Of a DNA stretch of 64,000 nt, positions 1 to 8,328 are shown piece after piece. The notes beneath the pieces were generated by a model that saw only the letters and a program-made list of their open reading frames with translations, ran no database searches and had not been told where the DNA came from. The DNA comes from Armatimonadota bacterium (GTDB lineage Bacteria; Armatimonadota; UBA5829; DSUL01): NCBI GenBank assembly GCA_025998755.1, contig AP024674.1:1540162-1604161 (forward strand), given 5' to 3'. The translations under genes and the position numbers were made by a program. How positions within the stretch are numbered: position 1 is the stretch's first letter; each line of letters starts with the position of its first letter.

Positions 1-207
1 GAAAGAACCCGTGGGATTCAGTCCCTCATACTTCACATAAACCGTGAGCTTAGGGTCAACGGCCCTGGCGAGCGCCGGGACGGGGATGAGCGGCGTGTCC
101 CCTTCCAAAAGAGTGATGACCGGCGTGGAATCCGAAACCGGGAGCCACTCGCGATACTTCCTGATGATGCCCACGCGCTCGCCTGCGCGGTCCGCCAGCA
201 CTTTCAT
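1..207 (-). CDS. thrC: threonine synthase, N-terminal part (cut by window edge)
   Basis: Only the first 69 codons lie in the window. Threonine synthase is a PLP enzyme that converts O-phosphohomoserine to threonine. The translation contains YREWLPV, LLEGDTPLIP and KYEGLNPTGSF, the characteristic N-terminal signature; the PLP lysine would follow just beyond the edge. The ATG at 207 has an AGGAGA Shine-Dalgarno about 4 bases upstream and starts 15 bases after the hom stop, so it is the third gene of accB-hom-thrC. Identification is by motif and context; the rest of the protein is unseen. Confidence 0.9.
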   Translation of the reverse strand, partial: MKVLADRAGERVGIIRKYREWLPVSDSTPVITLLEGDTPLIPVPALARAVDPKLTVYVKYEGLNPTGSF

Positions 208-221
208 TTCATCTCCTGAGG

Positions 222-1517
222 TCATTCCTCGACGCGGATGAACGCGCAGACCTGCTCCACCACCGGCAGCCGTTCTATCTGCTCCAGCGCGTCCCGGAAG
301 CTCTTCTCCCGCACTTCATGCGTCAGGAAGATGATCTCCGCCACTCCCTCGTGGGAGTCCTTCTGGATGACCGCCGCAATGGAGACGCCCTCCGCGCCGA
401 ACTCCGACGCGATGGCCGCCAGCACGCCGGGAGCATCCTTCACCCGCATCCTGACATAGTATCGGGCCGTTATGTCCTCGGCTGGAAGCACTGGCAGGTC
501 CCGGAACTCCGGACAACGCAGACGCCCACAGGAACCCGCGCGGATGTTCCGGGCGATCTCGATGATGTCTCCGACCACGGCGCTCCCTGCCGCGAGCCCG
601 CCCGCTCCCGGTCCGAAGAACATGGTATCGCCCACCGCGTTGCCCGTCACATAAATGGCATTGTTCACTCCGGCGACGGACGCGATGGGATGGCTGAAGG
701 GAACAAGAGTGGGATGCACGCGCGCTTCGATACGGCCGTCAATGCGCCGTGCGATGGCCAGCAGCTTGACCCCGTATCCCAGCTCACGCGCATACTCGAT
801 ATCCTGCGGAACAAGGCGCGTGATCCCCTCACACAGGATCTGCTCCACCTGCACCCGCGCCTGGAACCCCAGCGAAGCCAGAATCGTGAGCTTATAGCGG
901 GCATCGAAGCCCTCGACGTCGTTCGTAGGATCGGCTTCGGCGTATCCGAGCTCCTGTGCCTCCCGCAGTACAGAGGGCAGATCTCCGCCACCGGAGGCCA
1001 TTGCGGTCAGGATGTAATTCGTGGTCCCGTTGACGATGCCCAGGATGCGCTCCACCCGGTTCCCGGCCAGTCCCACCCGGAGCGGAGAGATGATCGGAAT
1101 GCCGCCCCCGACGCTCGCCTCGAAATAGAAGTCGCAGCCGTTCTCTTCCGCCAGCCTAAGCAGCTCGGGCCCCTGACGGGCCAGCAGCTCTTTGTTGGCG
1201 GTGACCACGTGCTTGCCTGCAGAAAGGGCCTGCCGGACGATGTCAGCCGCCACGCCCACACCGCCAATGAGCTCACAGACGATCTGCACATCCGGGGACT
1301 CCAGAACCTGCCGGGCGTCGTAGACAAGCTCCACTCCGGGGCCTACCCGCCCCGCAAGCTCGGCCGCGCGGATATCCGCCACCATTCGCGGCTCCACCGG
1401 AACACCCACCTGCCGGGTAATGGTGGGCGCATTGTCCCGCAGGATGGTGTAGGTTCCCTGCCCTACTGTCCCGAAACCGATGATTCCCACCCCGACGGGA
1501 GCGTCTGTATGACTCAA
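222..1517 (-). CDS. hom: homoserine dehydrogenase with C-terminal ACT domain
   Basis: Reduces aspartate semialdehyde to homoserine with NAD(P)H, the branch-point step toward threonine and methionine; cytosolic. The 431-residue length is typical of the monofunctional ACT-bearing form. A Rossmann motif GIIGFGTVGQGT sits at residues 10-21, VTANKELLA near residue 104 belongs to the NAD domain, and the catalytic domain carries GIVNGTTNYI and EADPTNDVEGFDA. An ACT domain (YYVRMRVKDAPGVLAAIASE onward) fills the last 80 residues and implies feedback control, usually by threonine. It begins 4 bases after accB ends and is followed by thrC at a 14-base gap, indicating one transcript. Confidence 0.96.
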   Translation of the reverse strand: MSHTDAPVGVGIIGFGTVGQGTYTILRDNAPTITRQVGVPVEPRMVADIRAAELAGRVGPGVELVYDARQVLESPDVQIVCELIGGVGVAADIVRQALSAGKHVVTANKELLARQGPELLRLAEENGCDFYFEASVGGGIPIISPLRVGLAGNRVERILGIVNGTTNYILTAMASGGGDLPSVLREAQELGYAEADPTNDVEGFDARYKLTILASLGFQARVQVEQILCEGITRLVPQDIEYARELGYGVKLLAIARRIDGRIEARVHPTLVPFSHPIASVAGVNNAIYVTGNAVGDTMFFGPGAGGLAAGSAVVGDIIEIARNIRAGSCGRLRCPEFRDLPVLPAEDITARYYVRMRVKDAPGVLAAIASEFGAEGVSIAAVIQKDSHEGVAEIIFLTHEVREKSFRDALEQIERLPVVEQVCAFIRVEE

Positions 1518-1521
1518 CTGC

Positions 1522-2019
1522 TCAGCTCTCCAGATCCTCGACAGGCTCGACGAACATCAGAGGCTCGTCAGCCTGAACCAGTTTGCCACTCTCGGCCACG
1601 ATCTCAACAATCCGCCCCGCCACCTCGGCCGGCACCTCACTGAAAACCTTCATCGCCTCGATTAGGCCGATGGTCTGCCCTGCAGTAATGACGTCTCCGA
1701 CCTCCACGAACGGCGGAGCATCCGGCGCCGGAGCACGGTAGAAGACACCGGTCATCGGCGCAGGAAGAGGGACGCCCCGCGTGCGGGCTGGAGCCTCCTG
1801 AGCAGGCTGGGACCGGGGCGCGCGGGCCTTGCGCGAAGGGCGAGGCAGGGCCGGAGCGGTGGGCACCGCCGGATCCGCCACCGGCGCGGCGGCCGGGGCG
1901 TGTCCACGGATGGTGACCGAAAGCGATCCCTCGCTGACGGTGAGCTCCTCAAGCCCGTAGCGCTCGGCGATGGATATCAGCTGACCGATCTGCTCTATGT
2001 CTATTCTGGCGGCAGGCAT
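1522..2019 (-). CDS. accB: biotin carboxyl carrier protein of acetyl-CoA carboxylase
   Basis: Carries the biotin that shuttles carboxyl groups in acetyl-CoA carboxylase, the first step of fatty acid synthesis. Of 165 residues, the N-terminal 40 form the usual BCCP helix-strand segment, residues 41-85 are a Pro/Ala/Arg linker, and 86-165 are a biotinyl domain with GLIEAMKVF; Lys124 is the expected biotinylation site. The usual partner accC is not adjacent. Instead the gene heads a transcript with hom and thrC. A GTCCGGG/CCCGGAC hairpin lies in its leader (2053-2070). The family call is firm. That this is the acetyl-CoA carboxylase carrier, rather than one for another biotin enzyme, is likely but inferred. 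Confidence 0.9.
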   Translation of the reverse strand: MPAARIDIEQIGQLISIAERYGLEELTVSEGSLSVTIRGHAPAAAPVADPAVPTAPALPRPSRKARAPRSQPAQEAPARTRGVPLPAPMTGVFYRAPAPDAPPFVEVGDVITAGQTIGLIEAMKVFSEVPAEVAGRIVEIVAESGKLVQADEPLMFVEPVEDLES

Positions 2020-2052
2020 CGTGTTGTAGGTATCCCCCCTGTCTGCGGCTGT

Positions 2053-2101
2053 CCCGGACCGCCGTCCGGGCGCGCGGCGGCGCTCTCCGGCGGGGATTAT
2101 A
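2053..2101 (-). promoter_or_regulatory. possible accB promoter -10 and leader hairpin
   Basis: On the minus strand a perfect TATAAT lies at 2096-2101, 77 bases before the accB start. No good -35 hexamer is visible at 16-18 bases. The leader holds a 7-bp inverted repeat with a 4-base loop (2053-2059/2064-2070). It could be a folding or regulatory element of the accB-hom-thrC mRNA; no function can be assigned. Confidence 0.35.
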
Positions 2102-2152
2102 TCCGCAATGGAGCAGCCTTGAGGCAGACGGATGGCGCCCCCGGGACCGTGT

Positions 2153-3280
2153 TCAGGCGTCGTCCGGCGGCAACAGCTGAACGGGACGGCGGACGGCTGG
2201 CGTAGATTCGCGCTCCATCAGGATGGGCCGTAGCCGCACCGTGACCGCCTCATCGGCTCGTCCGCCCCCGATGCGGGACATCAGAAGCTTCACCGCCTCC
2301 CAGGCGATCTGCCGGGTGGGCTGCCGGATGGTGGTGAGACGCGGAGTGACGAAGCTGGAAACATCCAGATCATCATAGCCCGTCACGGCAATATCCTCCG
2401 GCACGCGCAGTCCGCGGGAGCGGCAGGCGAACAGCGCCCCGATGGCCACGTGGTCGTTCATCCCCACCAGCGCATCCACCATCCCGCCGGAATCCAAGAA
2501 CTCGGACACGCAGAAGGAGCCGTAGTCCTCCAGCGGCTCCCAGTAGCGCTCCCGCCCGATCCGCACCACCTCCACACCGCATTGCTTCGCAATGTCGCAG
2601 ACACCCTCGATGCGCTCCCGGATGGATGTGGACATAAAGGACTCGTCCAGCGGCATGATCAGTCCGATGCGCCGGCGTCCGGCCGCCACCAGATGGTCTC
2701 CGATCAGCTGCCCGGCAAGACGGTGATCGGTCATCACGGCGTCGGCGGAGACGGAAGGCACTGTCCGGTCCAGAAAGACAAAGGGGAAGCCTCCCCGGCG
2801 GAGTCTCTCGAACTGAGCGGCGTTCGCGGAACTGCTGGAGGGCGCCACAAGCAGCCCGTCCACCCGCTTCTCCCGCAGAAGCCCCAGGTGTTCCGTCTCC
2901 AGCTCGGCGTTGCCGCCCGAACAGCAGAGCAGAAGGTTGAACCCCTGACTGGATGCAGCTTCCTCGATGGCGGCCAGCAGGGTGGCATAGAACGAGTTGG
3001 AGACCCCGTTCGTGACAACGCCCAGGGTTCCCGTCCTCTGACGGCGCAGGGATCGCGCAAGGGTATTGGGGGTGTAATCCAGTTCCGCCGCAATGGCCAG
3101 GATCCGGGCCCGGGTCTTGGGGCTGACCCGCCCGCTGCCTGTCAGGGCACGGTGAACGGTCGTTTTGGAAACCCCCACCCTGGCCGCGATCTCTTTCATT
3201 CCCGGGCTGTTGACGTCTTCAGCCGGCCGCCCGGCGGCGGAGGCGTCCGGAACGCCTGTTCCCGGTTTTTTCCTTCTCAA
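2153..3280 (-). CDS. LacI-family transcriptional regulator
   Basis: DNA-binding repressor or activator of the LacI/GalR family, usually responsive to a sugar. A helix-turn-helix (MKEIAARVGVSKTTVHRALT) is followed by the hinge helix RARILAIAAELDYTPNTLAR and a periplasmic-binding-protein-like effector domain (GTLGVVTNGVSNSFY, GLLVAPSSSS, FVFLDRTVP, DALVGMNDHVAIGAL, IAVTGYDDLDVSSF, LTTIRQPTRQIAWEAVKLL). I place the start at a TTG (3280), which has a GGGAGGT Shine-Dalgarno 9 bases upstream. The ATG at 3199 would begin right at the helix-turn-helix but lacks a ribosome site. The neighbouring carbohydrate-binding-like protein and family 4 glycosidase are plausible targets. Confidence 0.9.
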   Translation of the reverse strand: MRRKKPGTGVPDASAAGRPAEDVNSPGMKEIAARVGVSKTTVHRALTGSGRVSPKTRARILAIAAELDYTPNTLARSLRRQRTGTLGVVTNGVSNSFYATLLAAIEEAASSQGFNLLLCCSGGNAELETEHLGLLREKRVDGLLVAPSSSSANAAQFERLRRGGFPFVFLDRTVPSVSADAVMTDHRLAGQLIGDHLVAAGRRRIGLIMPLDESFMSTSIRERIEGVCDIAKQCGVEVVRIGRERYWEPLEDYGSFCVSEFLDSGGMVDALVGMNDHVAIGALFACRSRGLRVPEDIAVTGYDDLDVSSFVTPRLTTIRQPTRQIAWEAVKLLMSRIGGGRADEAVTVRLRPILMERESTPAVRRPVQLLPPDDA

Positions 3281-3452
3281 GTCTCGGATACCTCCCGGTG
3301 CGCCCGCCCTCCTTTGGACGGGACTGAGGAGAGATGCGCTCTCCGGCCGGCAAGATATCCGCGCCGGTAAGCGCCAACAGGCCGCACGGAGGGAGCGGCC
3401 CGCAATCATTCTAGCACGCCTGGCCGGCGGTGACACGCGGCAGAAACGCGCA

Positions 3453-4619
3453 TCAGCGCACGGCAGCGTCGTCCAACCAGCACTCCCCGCCCTGTGCGCT
3501 CAGGGTCATCCGCAGCAAGGTGCATCCGTCTGGCAGCGTGAAGTCCACGTACAGGCGCGACCATTCGCCACCCTCGGCCTTGCCCGCATCCGAGTGCTCC
3601 GCCATAAGGCGTCCCTGGCGATCGAAGCAGGAGATCCTGAGACAGACATCCACCCCTGAAGGAGAGGAGACATACACCTGCGCCGCCGTCCGGCTTCCAG
3701 CGCCGGCAAGCGGAGCATAGTCCTGCTGCGCCACGGCAGACAACCCTTCCCTCTGCCGGGGGGCAGCCCTCAGGGAGCATTCCCCGGTCCGGCTGACGGA
3801 CGCATCCACGACGGCCCCCTCCGCAAGAACCCATCTCTGCGGCAGTCCCGCCGCGGTCAGGTTTTCAAAAGAGCCGTTCTGGAAGGGACCGGGCGGTGAC
3901 GGAGGCCGCCCGGCACCCGGGTCCCACGCCTCCTCTGCGATGGCGCGGACGTTGTCGAACCAGACGGTCCCGCGCCCCTCAACAACCAGCTGCACCATGG
4001 CGGAGCCCGCTCCGGCAGGCACGCGCGCAACGCTCCTGAGGATCTTCCAGTCCGAGGTTCCGGTCAGTGAGGAAGTCTGCGGCTCTGCGATGGGACCGCC
4101 GCCGTCGGGCGCATAGAATGCCATACGTGCGAACGCGCGCCCGCGGAGCCCGCGGGCCCTAGCCTGACACTCTATGTGGACTCGGTCTGAAAGGGGAACG
4201 CGGGCGAGGAATGTCTCCGCAATGACCGTGCCCCCGTCAGCGGAGGTCATCCGGAGCGCAAAGCGGCCTGTCTCACTCTCCGCCGGATCCCGGACCACCA
4301 TGCCGCTGCCTCCCGCAAACCAGTAGGCGGCCCCTTCGGCCCCGTCGGAAGTCTCGAAGCCGGAATTCAGAACCAGATTTGCTCCCCGCGCCGGAGCGCG
4401 GAGATCCCGCGACGACCAGACAACGTAGAGATGGGCGAGCAGCGGGGCGGCTAGCGCGGCCAGAGTCAGGGCGAGCAACCCGGCCGTAAGCCCACGCGAG
4501 ACGTGAGGCTGCTTTAGCGGCGAGGGCGGAGCCACGATCCGCGGCCGCGGCGCGCCGGCGGCCGCAGCACGGCCGCGGCGGCGTGGAGAAGAAGGCGGGG
4601 TCCGGTCCGGGGCGCTCAT
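3453..4619 (-). CDS. membrane-anchored protein with two carbohydrate-binding-like domains
   Basis: 388 residues from the ATG at 4619. A basic, Pro-rich N-terminus is followed by one membrane helix (about residues 42-65, GLLALTLAALAAPLLAHLYV), then two copies of a jelly-roll-like unit. Each opens with an N-S/G-x-F-E motif (NLVLNSGFETSDG and FQNGSFENLTAAG) and ends in a W-x-D-D/N strand (GTVWFDNVRA, GECWLDDAAVR), as in CBM4/9-type modules. The bulk is predicted outside the membrane. It has no catalytic domain. It lies between a LacI regulator and the divergent family 4 glycosidase, suggesting a role in binding sugars or envelope polysaccharide. No strong ribosome site precedes the start, so the start is uncertain. 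Confidence 0.65.
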   Translation of the reverse strand: MSAPDRTPPSSPRRRGRAAAAGAPRPRIVAPPSPLKQPHVSRGLTAGLLALTLAALAAPLLAHLYVVWSSRDLRAPARGANLVLNSGFETSDGAEGAAYWFAGGSGMVVRDPAESETGRFALRMTSADGGTVIAETFLARVPLSDRVHIECQARARGLRGRAFARMAFYAPDGGGPIAEPQTSSLTGTSDWKILRSVARVPAGAGSAMVQLVVEGRGTVWFDNVRAIAEEAWDPGAGRPPSPPGPFQNGSFENLTAAGLPQRWVLAEGAVVDASVSRTGECSLRAAPRQREGLSAVAQQDYAPLAGAGSRTAAQVYVSSPSGVDVCLRISCFDRQGRLMAEHSDAGKAEGGEWSRLYVDFTLPDGCTLLRMTLSAQGGECWLDDAAVR

Positions 4620-4704
4620 TTTCAACACGATTTTCGGGCTCAAGCCGCCAGGGATGGAGGGCGCAAGGGGACACCACCGCGTGCTGGCGCAAAACCAGTA
4701 GACA

Positions 4705-4771
4705 ATCTCCGCAGGAGATGAACCCGGACAGGTCAAAGGGCTGACGCGGAGCGCCGGGGAAGCACCGGCGC
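4705..4771. promoter_or_regulatory. two inverted repeats upstream of the GH4 gene
   Basis: A perfect ATCTCC-GCA-GGAGAT repeat lies at 4705-4719 and a GCGCCGG/CCGGCGC stem with 7-base loop at 4751-4771, both between the divergent genes at 4619 and 4809. Either could be an operator for the nearby LacI-type regulator or an mRNA hairpin. This is inference from position only. Confidence 0.3.
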
Positions 4772-4808
4772 TTCCGCCCACAATCAAGCAGACACGGAGG
4801 ACACGGCC

Positions 4809-6137
4809 ATTTCCAGAAAGATCGCATTCATCGGAGCGGGGAGCTTCGGATTCACCCGGGGACTGGTGCGGGACATCCTGACTTTCCCGGCGCTCTCGGA
4901 CGCCACGCTGGCGCTGATGGACATTGATAAGGAGCGGCTGGACTTCATCACGACCGCCGTCAACCGGATCATCGAGGCGGGAAATTATCCGGCGAAGGTC
5001 ATCTCCACACTAGACCGGCGAGAGGCTCTGGACGGAGCGGACGGTGCGGTCTGCACCATCCTGCAGGGAGGGGTGGACGTCTTCCGCAGCGACATCGAGA
5101 TCCCTAAGAAATACGGCGTGGACATCAACGTGGGAGACACCCGCGGACCGTCGGGGATCTTCCGGGCGCTCAGGACCATCCCGGTGATGCTGGATATCTG
5201 CCGGGATATCGAGGAGCTGTGCCCGGACGCCCTGCTGCTGAACTACACAAACCCGATGGCGATGCTGTGCCGGGCGATGCTGGGAGAGACCCGTGTGAAG
5301 CTCACCGGGCTGTGCCACAGCGTGCAGGGAACCGCGATGATGCTGGCCCGGTGGATCGGGGCGCCGTTCGAGGAGATCACCTATCTTTGCGCCGGCATCA
5401 ATCATCAGGCGTGGTATCTGGACTTCCGGTGGAACGGGAAGGACGCATATCCTTTGATCCGGGAGGCCGTGGAGACCCGGCCGGAGATCTACAACGAAGA
5501 GCAGGTGCGAAACGAGATGTTCCTGCACCTGGACTACTACGTCACGGAATCCAGCGGGCACAACTCCGAATACAACGCCTGGTTCCGCAAGCGGCCCGAT
5601 CTCATCGAGAAGTATTGCACGCACGGCACCGGATGGAACCCCGGACATTACGCCTACATCCTGAACGAATACCAGAAGGTGGCGGATACCTGGCGGGATC
5701 ATATCCGGGAGCAGCTGGAGGCTCCGGTGCGCCTGGAGCGGGGACACGAGTATGCCGCCAGCATCTTCAACGCGGTCATCGGCGACGGGGAGATGTTCGA
5801 GTTCAACGGCAACGTGCTAAACAACGGACTAATAGACAACCTGCCGGAAGGATGCTGCGTGGAGGTGCCGGTGCTGGCATCCCGCCGCGGTCTGAACCCG
5901 ATGAAGGTTGGGCCACTGCCGCCGCAGCTGGCCCTGTTGAACAGCATCAGCGCCCAGTGCGAGGAGCTTGCGGTGCAGGGGGCGATCGAAGGCGACCGCC
6001 GGAAGGTCTTCCACGCCATCTGCTACGATCCTCTGACCTCCGCGGTGCTCAGCCTGGCGGAGATCCGGCAGATGGTGGACGAGATGTTCGAGGCCAACCG
6101 GGGGTGGTTGCCCCAGTTCGGGATGGGTCCTCAGTAG
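4809..6137 (+). CDS. glycoside hydrolase family 4, probable alpha-galactosidase
   Basis: NAD- and metal-dependent glycosidase that cleaves through a redox-elimination mechanism. The N-terminus reads [16 protein letters not shown], the NAD-binding Rossmann loop. GLCHSVQGT carries the CHSV active-site signature linked to the alpha-galactosidase branch, and [17 protein letters not shown] and HNSEYNAWF are family landmarks. Length is 442 residues. The only ATG/GTG/TTG in frame upstream of the body is GTG 4866, which would delete the Rossmann loop. Reading back, the first plausible initiator is ATT at 4809, 8 bases after a GGAGG. An ATT start is rare; a sequence error is the alternative. A strong hairpin follows the gene. 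Confidence 0.9.
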   Translation: MSRKIAFIGAGSFGFTRGLVRDILTFPALSDATLALMDIDKERLDFITTAVNRIIEAGNYPAKVISTLDRREALDGADGAVCTILQGGVDVFRSDIEIPKKYGVDINVGDTRGPSGIFRALRTIPVMLDICRDIEELCPDALLLNYTNPMAMLCRAMLGETRVKLTGLCHSVQGTAMMLARWIGAPFEEITYLCAGINHQAWYLDFRWNGKDAYPLIREAVETRPEIYNEEQVRNEMFLHLDYYVTESSGHNSEYNAWFRKRPDLIEKYCTHGTGWNPGHYAYILNEYQKVADTWRDHIREQLEAPVRLERGHEYAASIFNAVIGDGEMFEFNGNVLNNGLIDNLPEGCCVEVPVLASRRGLNPMKVGPLPPQLALLNSISAQCEELAVQGAIEGDRRKVFHAICYDPLTSAVLSLAEIRQMVDEMFEANRGWLPQFGMGPQ

Positions 6138-6164
6138 CGGAGCCCTGACGGCGGGGCTGGAAGA

Positions 6165-6187
6165 ACGGAGCGCCTGAGGCGCTCCGT
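6165..6187. terminator. bidirectional terminator-like hairpin between convergent genes
   Basis: A perfect 10-bp stem ACGGAGCGCC/GGCGCTCCGT with a TGA loop lies between the stop of the GH4 gene and the stop of the convergent gene at 6188. It has no long T run, but the position between converging genes supports a transcription stop for both. Confidence 0.65.
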
Positions 6188-6523
6188 CTATTCCACCACT
6201 GTCTGTTCACTCCACTCGGGATGAGCGATATGGAGGAGTTCGTGCACGATGTCTTCCGGGCAGAGCCGGCGGGTGTGGTAGATGACAGGAGGCGACTCCG
6301 AAAGAGTCACCCCCACCAGCGAGCAACCCGAGCGGCCCCGCTCGTCCGTCACCTGAAAGGGACTGATCCTCTCGAGCCGGACCTCCTCCTTCACACCAAG
6401 CCACAACCGCCACGCTTCCAGGCACCGGCGTGCTTGCGCATCCGTCAATGGAACGGTCCAGCCAGAAAAACCGGATCGCAGACTGCCGGCCGGGAACCGC
6501 CGCAGCCGGGAGGCTCTACGCAT
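6188..6523 (-). CDS. small protein with HELLH metal-binding motif
   Basis: 111 residues. The C-terminal third contains EDIVHELLHIAHPEWSEQ, an HExxH zincin motif with a further His and Glu residues just after it, as in minimal metalloprotease-like domains. The N-terminal part is basic (RRASRLRRF). No signal peptide or membrane segment is visible. The start overlaps the end of the upstream 65-residue gene by 8 bases, so the two are probably co-transcribed. I do not recognise a named family; it might be a small peptidase or a metal-binding protein that has lost activity. The start codon lacks an obvious ribosome site. Confidence 0.55.
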   Translation of the reverse strand: MRRASRLRRFPAGSLRSGFSGWTVPLTDAQARRCLEAWRLWLGVKEEVRLERISPFQVTDERGRSGCSLVGVTLSESPPVIYHTRRLCPEDIVHELLHIAHPEWSEQTVVE

Positions 6524-6713
6524 CTTCCGGCACGTTCAGCCCTTCGTAGACTTCGCGGCTCACGAACTTGAAAAGGCGGCTACCCCCTTCCTGAGCCGTC
6601 ACAGCGTAGCGGACCTGCGTTCCCCGGGCGGTGATCCGCTCGAACTTTTGTTTGCGCAGCCGATCATCAGGGATGACCACTTTCGCACGGCGCTTTACGT
6701 CGTAGAATTCCAC
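6516..6713 (-). CDS. small unknown protein upstream of the HELLH gene
   Basis: 65 residues, beginning at GTG 6713, which has AAGGA 9 bases upstream; a longer reading from 6773 has no ribosome site and runs through a palindrome. The sequence starts VEFYDVKRRAKVVIPDD (initiator read as Met) and ends FKFVSREVYEGLNVPEDA; it is highly charged, with predicted beta strands and no cysteines or membrane segment. It overlaps the following HExxH gene, suggesting a two-gene unit. The family is not recognised and no function is assigned. Confidence 0.5.
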   Translation of the reverse strand: MEFYDVKRRAKVVIPDDRLRKQKFERITARGTQVRYAVTAQEGGSRLFKFVSREVYEGLNVPEDA

Positions 6714-6732
6714 GAAGAACCATCCTTTCTGA

Positions 6733-6752
6733 TCTGCCGGAGATCCGGCAGA
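6733..6752. promoter_or_regulatory. 20-bp perfect palindrome upstream of the two-gene unit
   Basis: TCTGCCGGA-GA-TCCGGCAGA is a 9-bp inverted repeat with a 2-base centre, ending 19 bases before the GTG start at 6713. Its position next to the ribosome site suggests an operator, possibly for autoregulation of the two small genes, or an mRNA hairpin. Inferred. Confidence 0.4.
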
Positions 6753-6797
6753 ACAGCGACGGAACGGGATCACGCGATGATCCAGCCCGCAGCTTCT

Positions 6798-7520
6798 CTA
6801 TCGATACCAATCCAGGAGCCGACGAAACTTCGCCAGCACCGACAGTCCGCCTGCAAGGATGAGCAGACCCGTTGGCTCCGGAACCACTTCGCCTCTGAGT
6901 TCGAAGGCAAAGTTGTAGCCGGACCTCTGCCAGGGACTTGACTCGCTGGTTCTGCGCCACCGAGGGTCTCCCCAGTTCGCAGGCGCGGACCACAACAGGG
7001 CGAAAACCGGATCTCCTTGCGCTCCGCCGCGGTTGAAGACGCTCACAGCGTACTGCCTGTCTGACTCCAGCAAGATCGGATCCGACAGCGATACTTCCCA
7101 ACGGAATAAGGGCACGCCGTTCGAGCTGACCCCGACCTGCTGTCGAGGCACGTGACCGACCGGGATTTCCAGGAAATGCGTCTGCGCGGGGTTTGCGTCC
7201 TGCATGTCGTAGAACCGGATGACGAAGTTGCCCGAGCCCTCCGGGGTCACCGCCCCCGCCTGGCCCAGCAGAAAGTAACGACCCCACCAGCCAGCGCCGG
7301 TCACGGCGAATGCTGGACCTCCGCTCAGGATGAAGTCTTCGGCCTGCCACTCCGGCCAGCGGACGTCGCTAAAAAACCCGAGGTCATTGGTCAGCAAGGG
7401 CGCATTGACGAAAAGCACCTGACCGGCTCCCGCCGGCGCTGATAAGGCGCGGACATAAACCAGTGCCAGGACGAATGGCCCTGTTTTTAAATACAGGAAT
7501 TTCCTTAAAATTCGGGCCAT
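6798..7520 (-). CDS. PEP-CTERM sorted exported protein
   Basis: 240 residues. The N-terminus has a hydrophobic export signal (about residues 12-32, ending SAPAGAG) and the C-terminus has VPEPTGLLILAGGLSVLA followed by an Arg-rich tail, the PEP-CTERM arrangement: VPEP motif, membrane helix, basic end. Such proteins are processed by an exosortase and are usually exported or surface-located. The central domain, rich in Trp and Gly, is not recognised. The ATG at 7520 has AGGAGG 10 bases upstream. No exosortase gene is in the window. Confidence 0.85.
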   Translation of the reverse strand: MARILRKFLYLKTGPFVLALVYVRALSAPAGAGQVLFVNAPLLTNDLGFFSDVRWPEWQAEDFILSGGPAFAVTGAGWWGRYFLLGQAGAVTPEGSGNFVIRFYDMQDANPAQTHFLEIPVGHVPRQQVGVSSNGVPLFRWEVSLSDPILLESDRQYAVSVFNRGGAQGDPVFALLWSAPANWGDPRWRRTSESSPWQRSGYNFAFELRGEVVPEPTGLLILAGGLSVLAKFRRLLDWYR

Positions 7521-7738
7521 TTGAGGGATTCCTCCTTATGTTTTAGCTGTATTTTTCTATGATGCGTATCTGATCTGGAGCCGTTTATCCGTTGTCTGTT
7601 TGGTTATAATAGTCTCAGGCCAGAATAATGTCAAGACCACGGCGGCCGTCTGCCCGGCGGAGACGAAGGAGATGCACCCGCTAATGATGCCGGGAACTGT
7701 CGGGCTGCGGAAAAATGGCCAATACTTTTGTCAGGGAA

Positions 7739-7768
7739 ATGACATTCTGTGAAAGATTCAGCTATATA
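7739..7768 (+). promoter_or_regulatory. candidate promoter of the Fur-family gene
   Basis: ATGACA (7739-7744), an 18-base spacer and TATATA (7763-7768) lie about 60 bases before the GTG start at 7831. A perfect TATAAT further upstream at 7605-7610 lacks a good -35. No clear Fur- or PerR-box palindrome was found. Confidence 0.4.
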
Positions 7769-7830
7769 GGGAGTCGAATGGTCGGGGTAATAACCGGGTC
7801 CGGGGAGGGCCAGAGAAGGACTGAAGCAAA

Positions 7831-8328
7831 GTGAACACACTTGAATCGGCAACGGAGCTGCCTGCCATCGACAAGGAGCTGAAATCTCTGGGACTGAGGC
7901 TGACCCCGCAGCGGAGTCACATCCTTGCCGTGCTCAAGGCTGCGGAGAGGCCGATCTCGGCCTACGACATCTACTCGCAGCTCAAGTCCACGTTCCCCCA
8001 CATCAGCATCGACACCGTCTACCGGAACCTGACGATGTTCACGACGATCGGAGTGGCGCTGCAGATCAACCTACAGAACTCTGCCAGCGCTCTCTTCGAG
8101 TATCAGGGGGAACGGCATCATCATCACGCCGTGTGCATCCGCTGCGGCAAGAACGTTTGCGTGGAGGCTTGTCCGGGTGTGCCGGAAGCCAAGTATCCCC
8201 AGGGAGAAGAGGGCTTCCACGTCACGGGACACGCCTTTGAGCTGTACGGGTTCTGCGCCGAGTGCCAGAAATACGGCACCTATCCGGCCAGGCAGCGAGC
8301 GGATCGTATTCGCAAAGACGAGGAGTGA
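7831..8328 (+). CDS. Fur-family metal- or peroxide-responsive repressor
   Basis: 165 residues; cytosolic DNA-binding regulator of the Fur/PerR/Zur family. The winged-helix domain (residues 15-90) contains LRLTPQRSHILAVLK and the recognition-helix segment HISIDTVYRNLTMF. The C-terminal dimerisation domain has a His-rich stretch (ERHHHHAVCIRCGK) and two CxxC pairs (CIRC and CAEC), the structural zinc site. The sequence alone does not say whether it senses iron, zinc or peroxide. It starts at GTG. It stands alone, with the PEP-CTERM gene divergent upstream. An extra CVEACPG following the first CxxC is unusual. Confidence 0.9.
   Translation: MNTLESATELPAIDKELKSLGLRLTPQRSHILAVLKAAERPISAYDIYSQLKSTFPHISIDTVYRNLTMFTTIGVALQINLQNSASALFEYQGERHHHHAVCIRCGKNVCVEACPGVPEAKYPQGEEGFHVTGHAFELYGFCAECQKYGTYPARQRADRIRKDEE

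Noticed and set aside
318-1643. 441-codon plus-strand frame opposite hom
   Set aside because: It is antisense to homoserine dehydrogenase, which has clear family motifs; long antisense frames are expected in GC-rich DNA.
7605-7610. Perfect TATAAT as Fur-gene promoter
   Set aside because: No acceptable -35 at 15-18 bases and 220 bases from the start; the pair at 7739-7768 is preferred.
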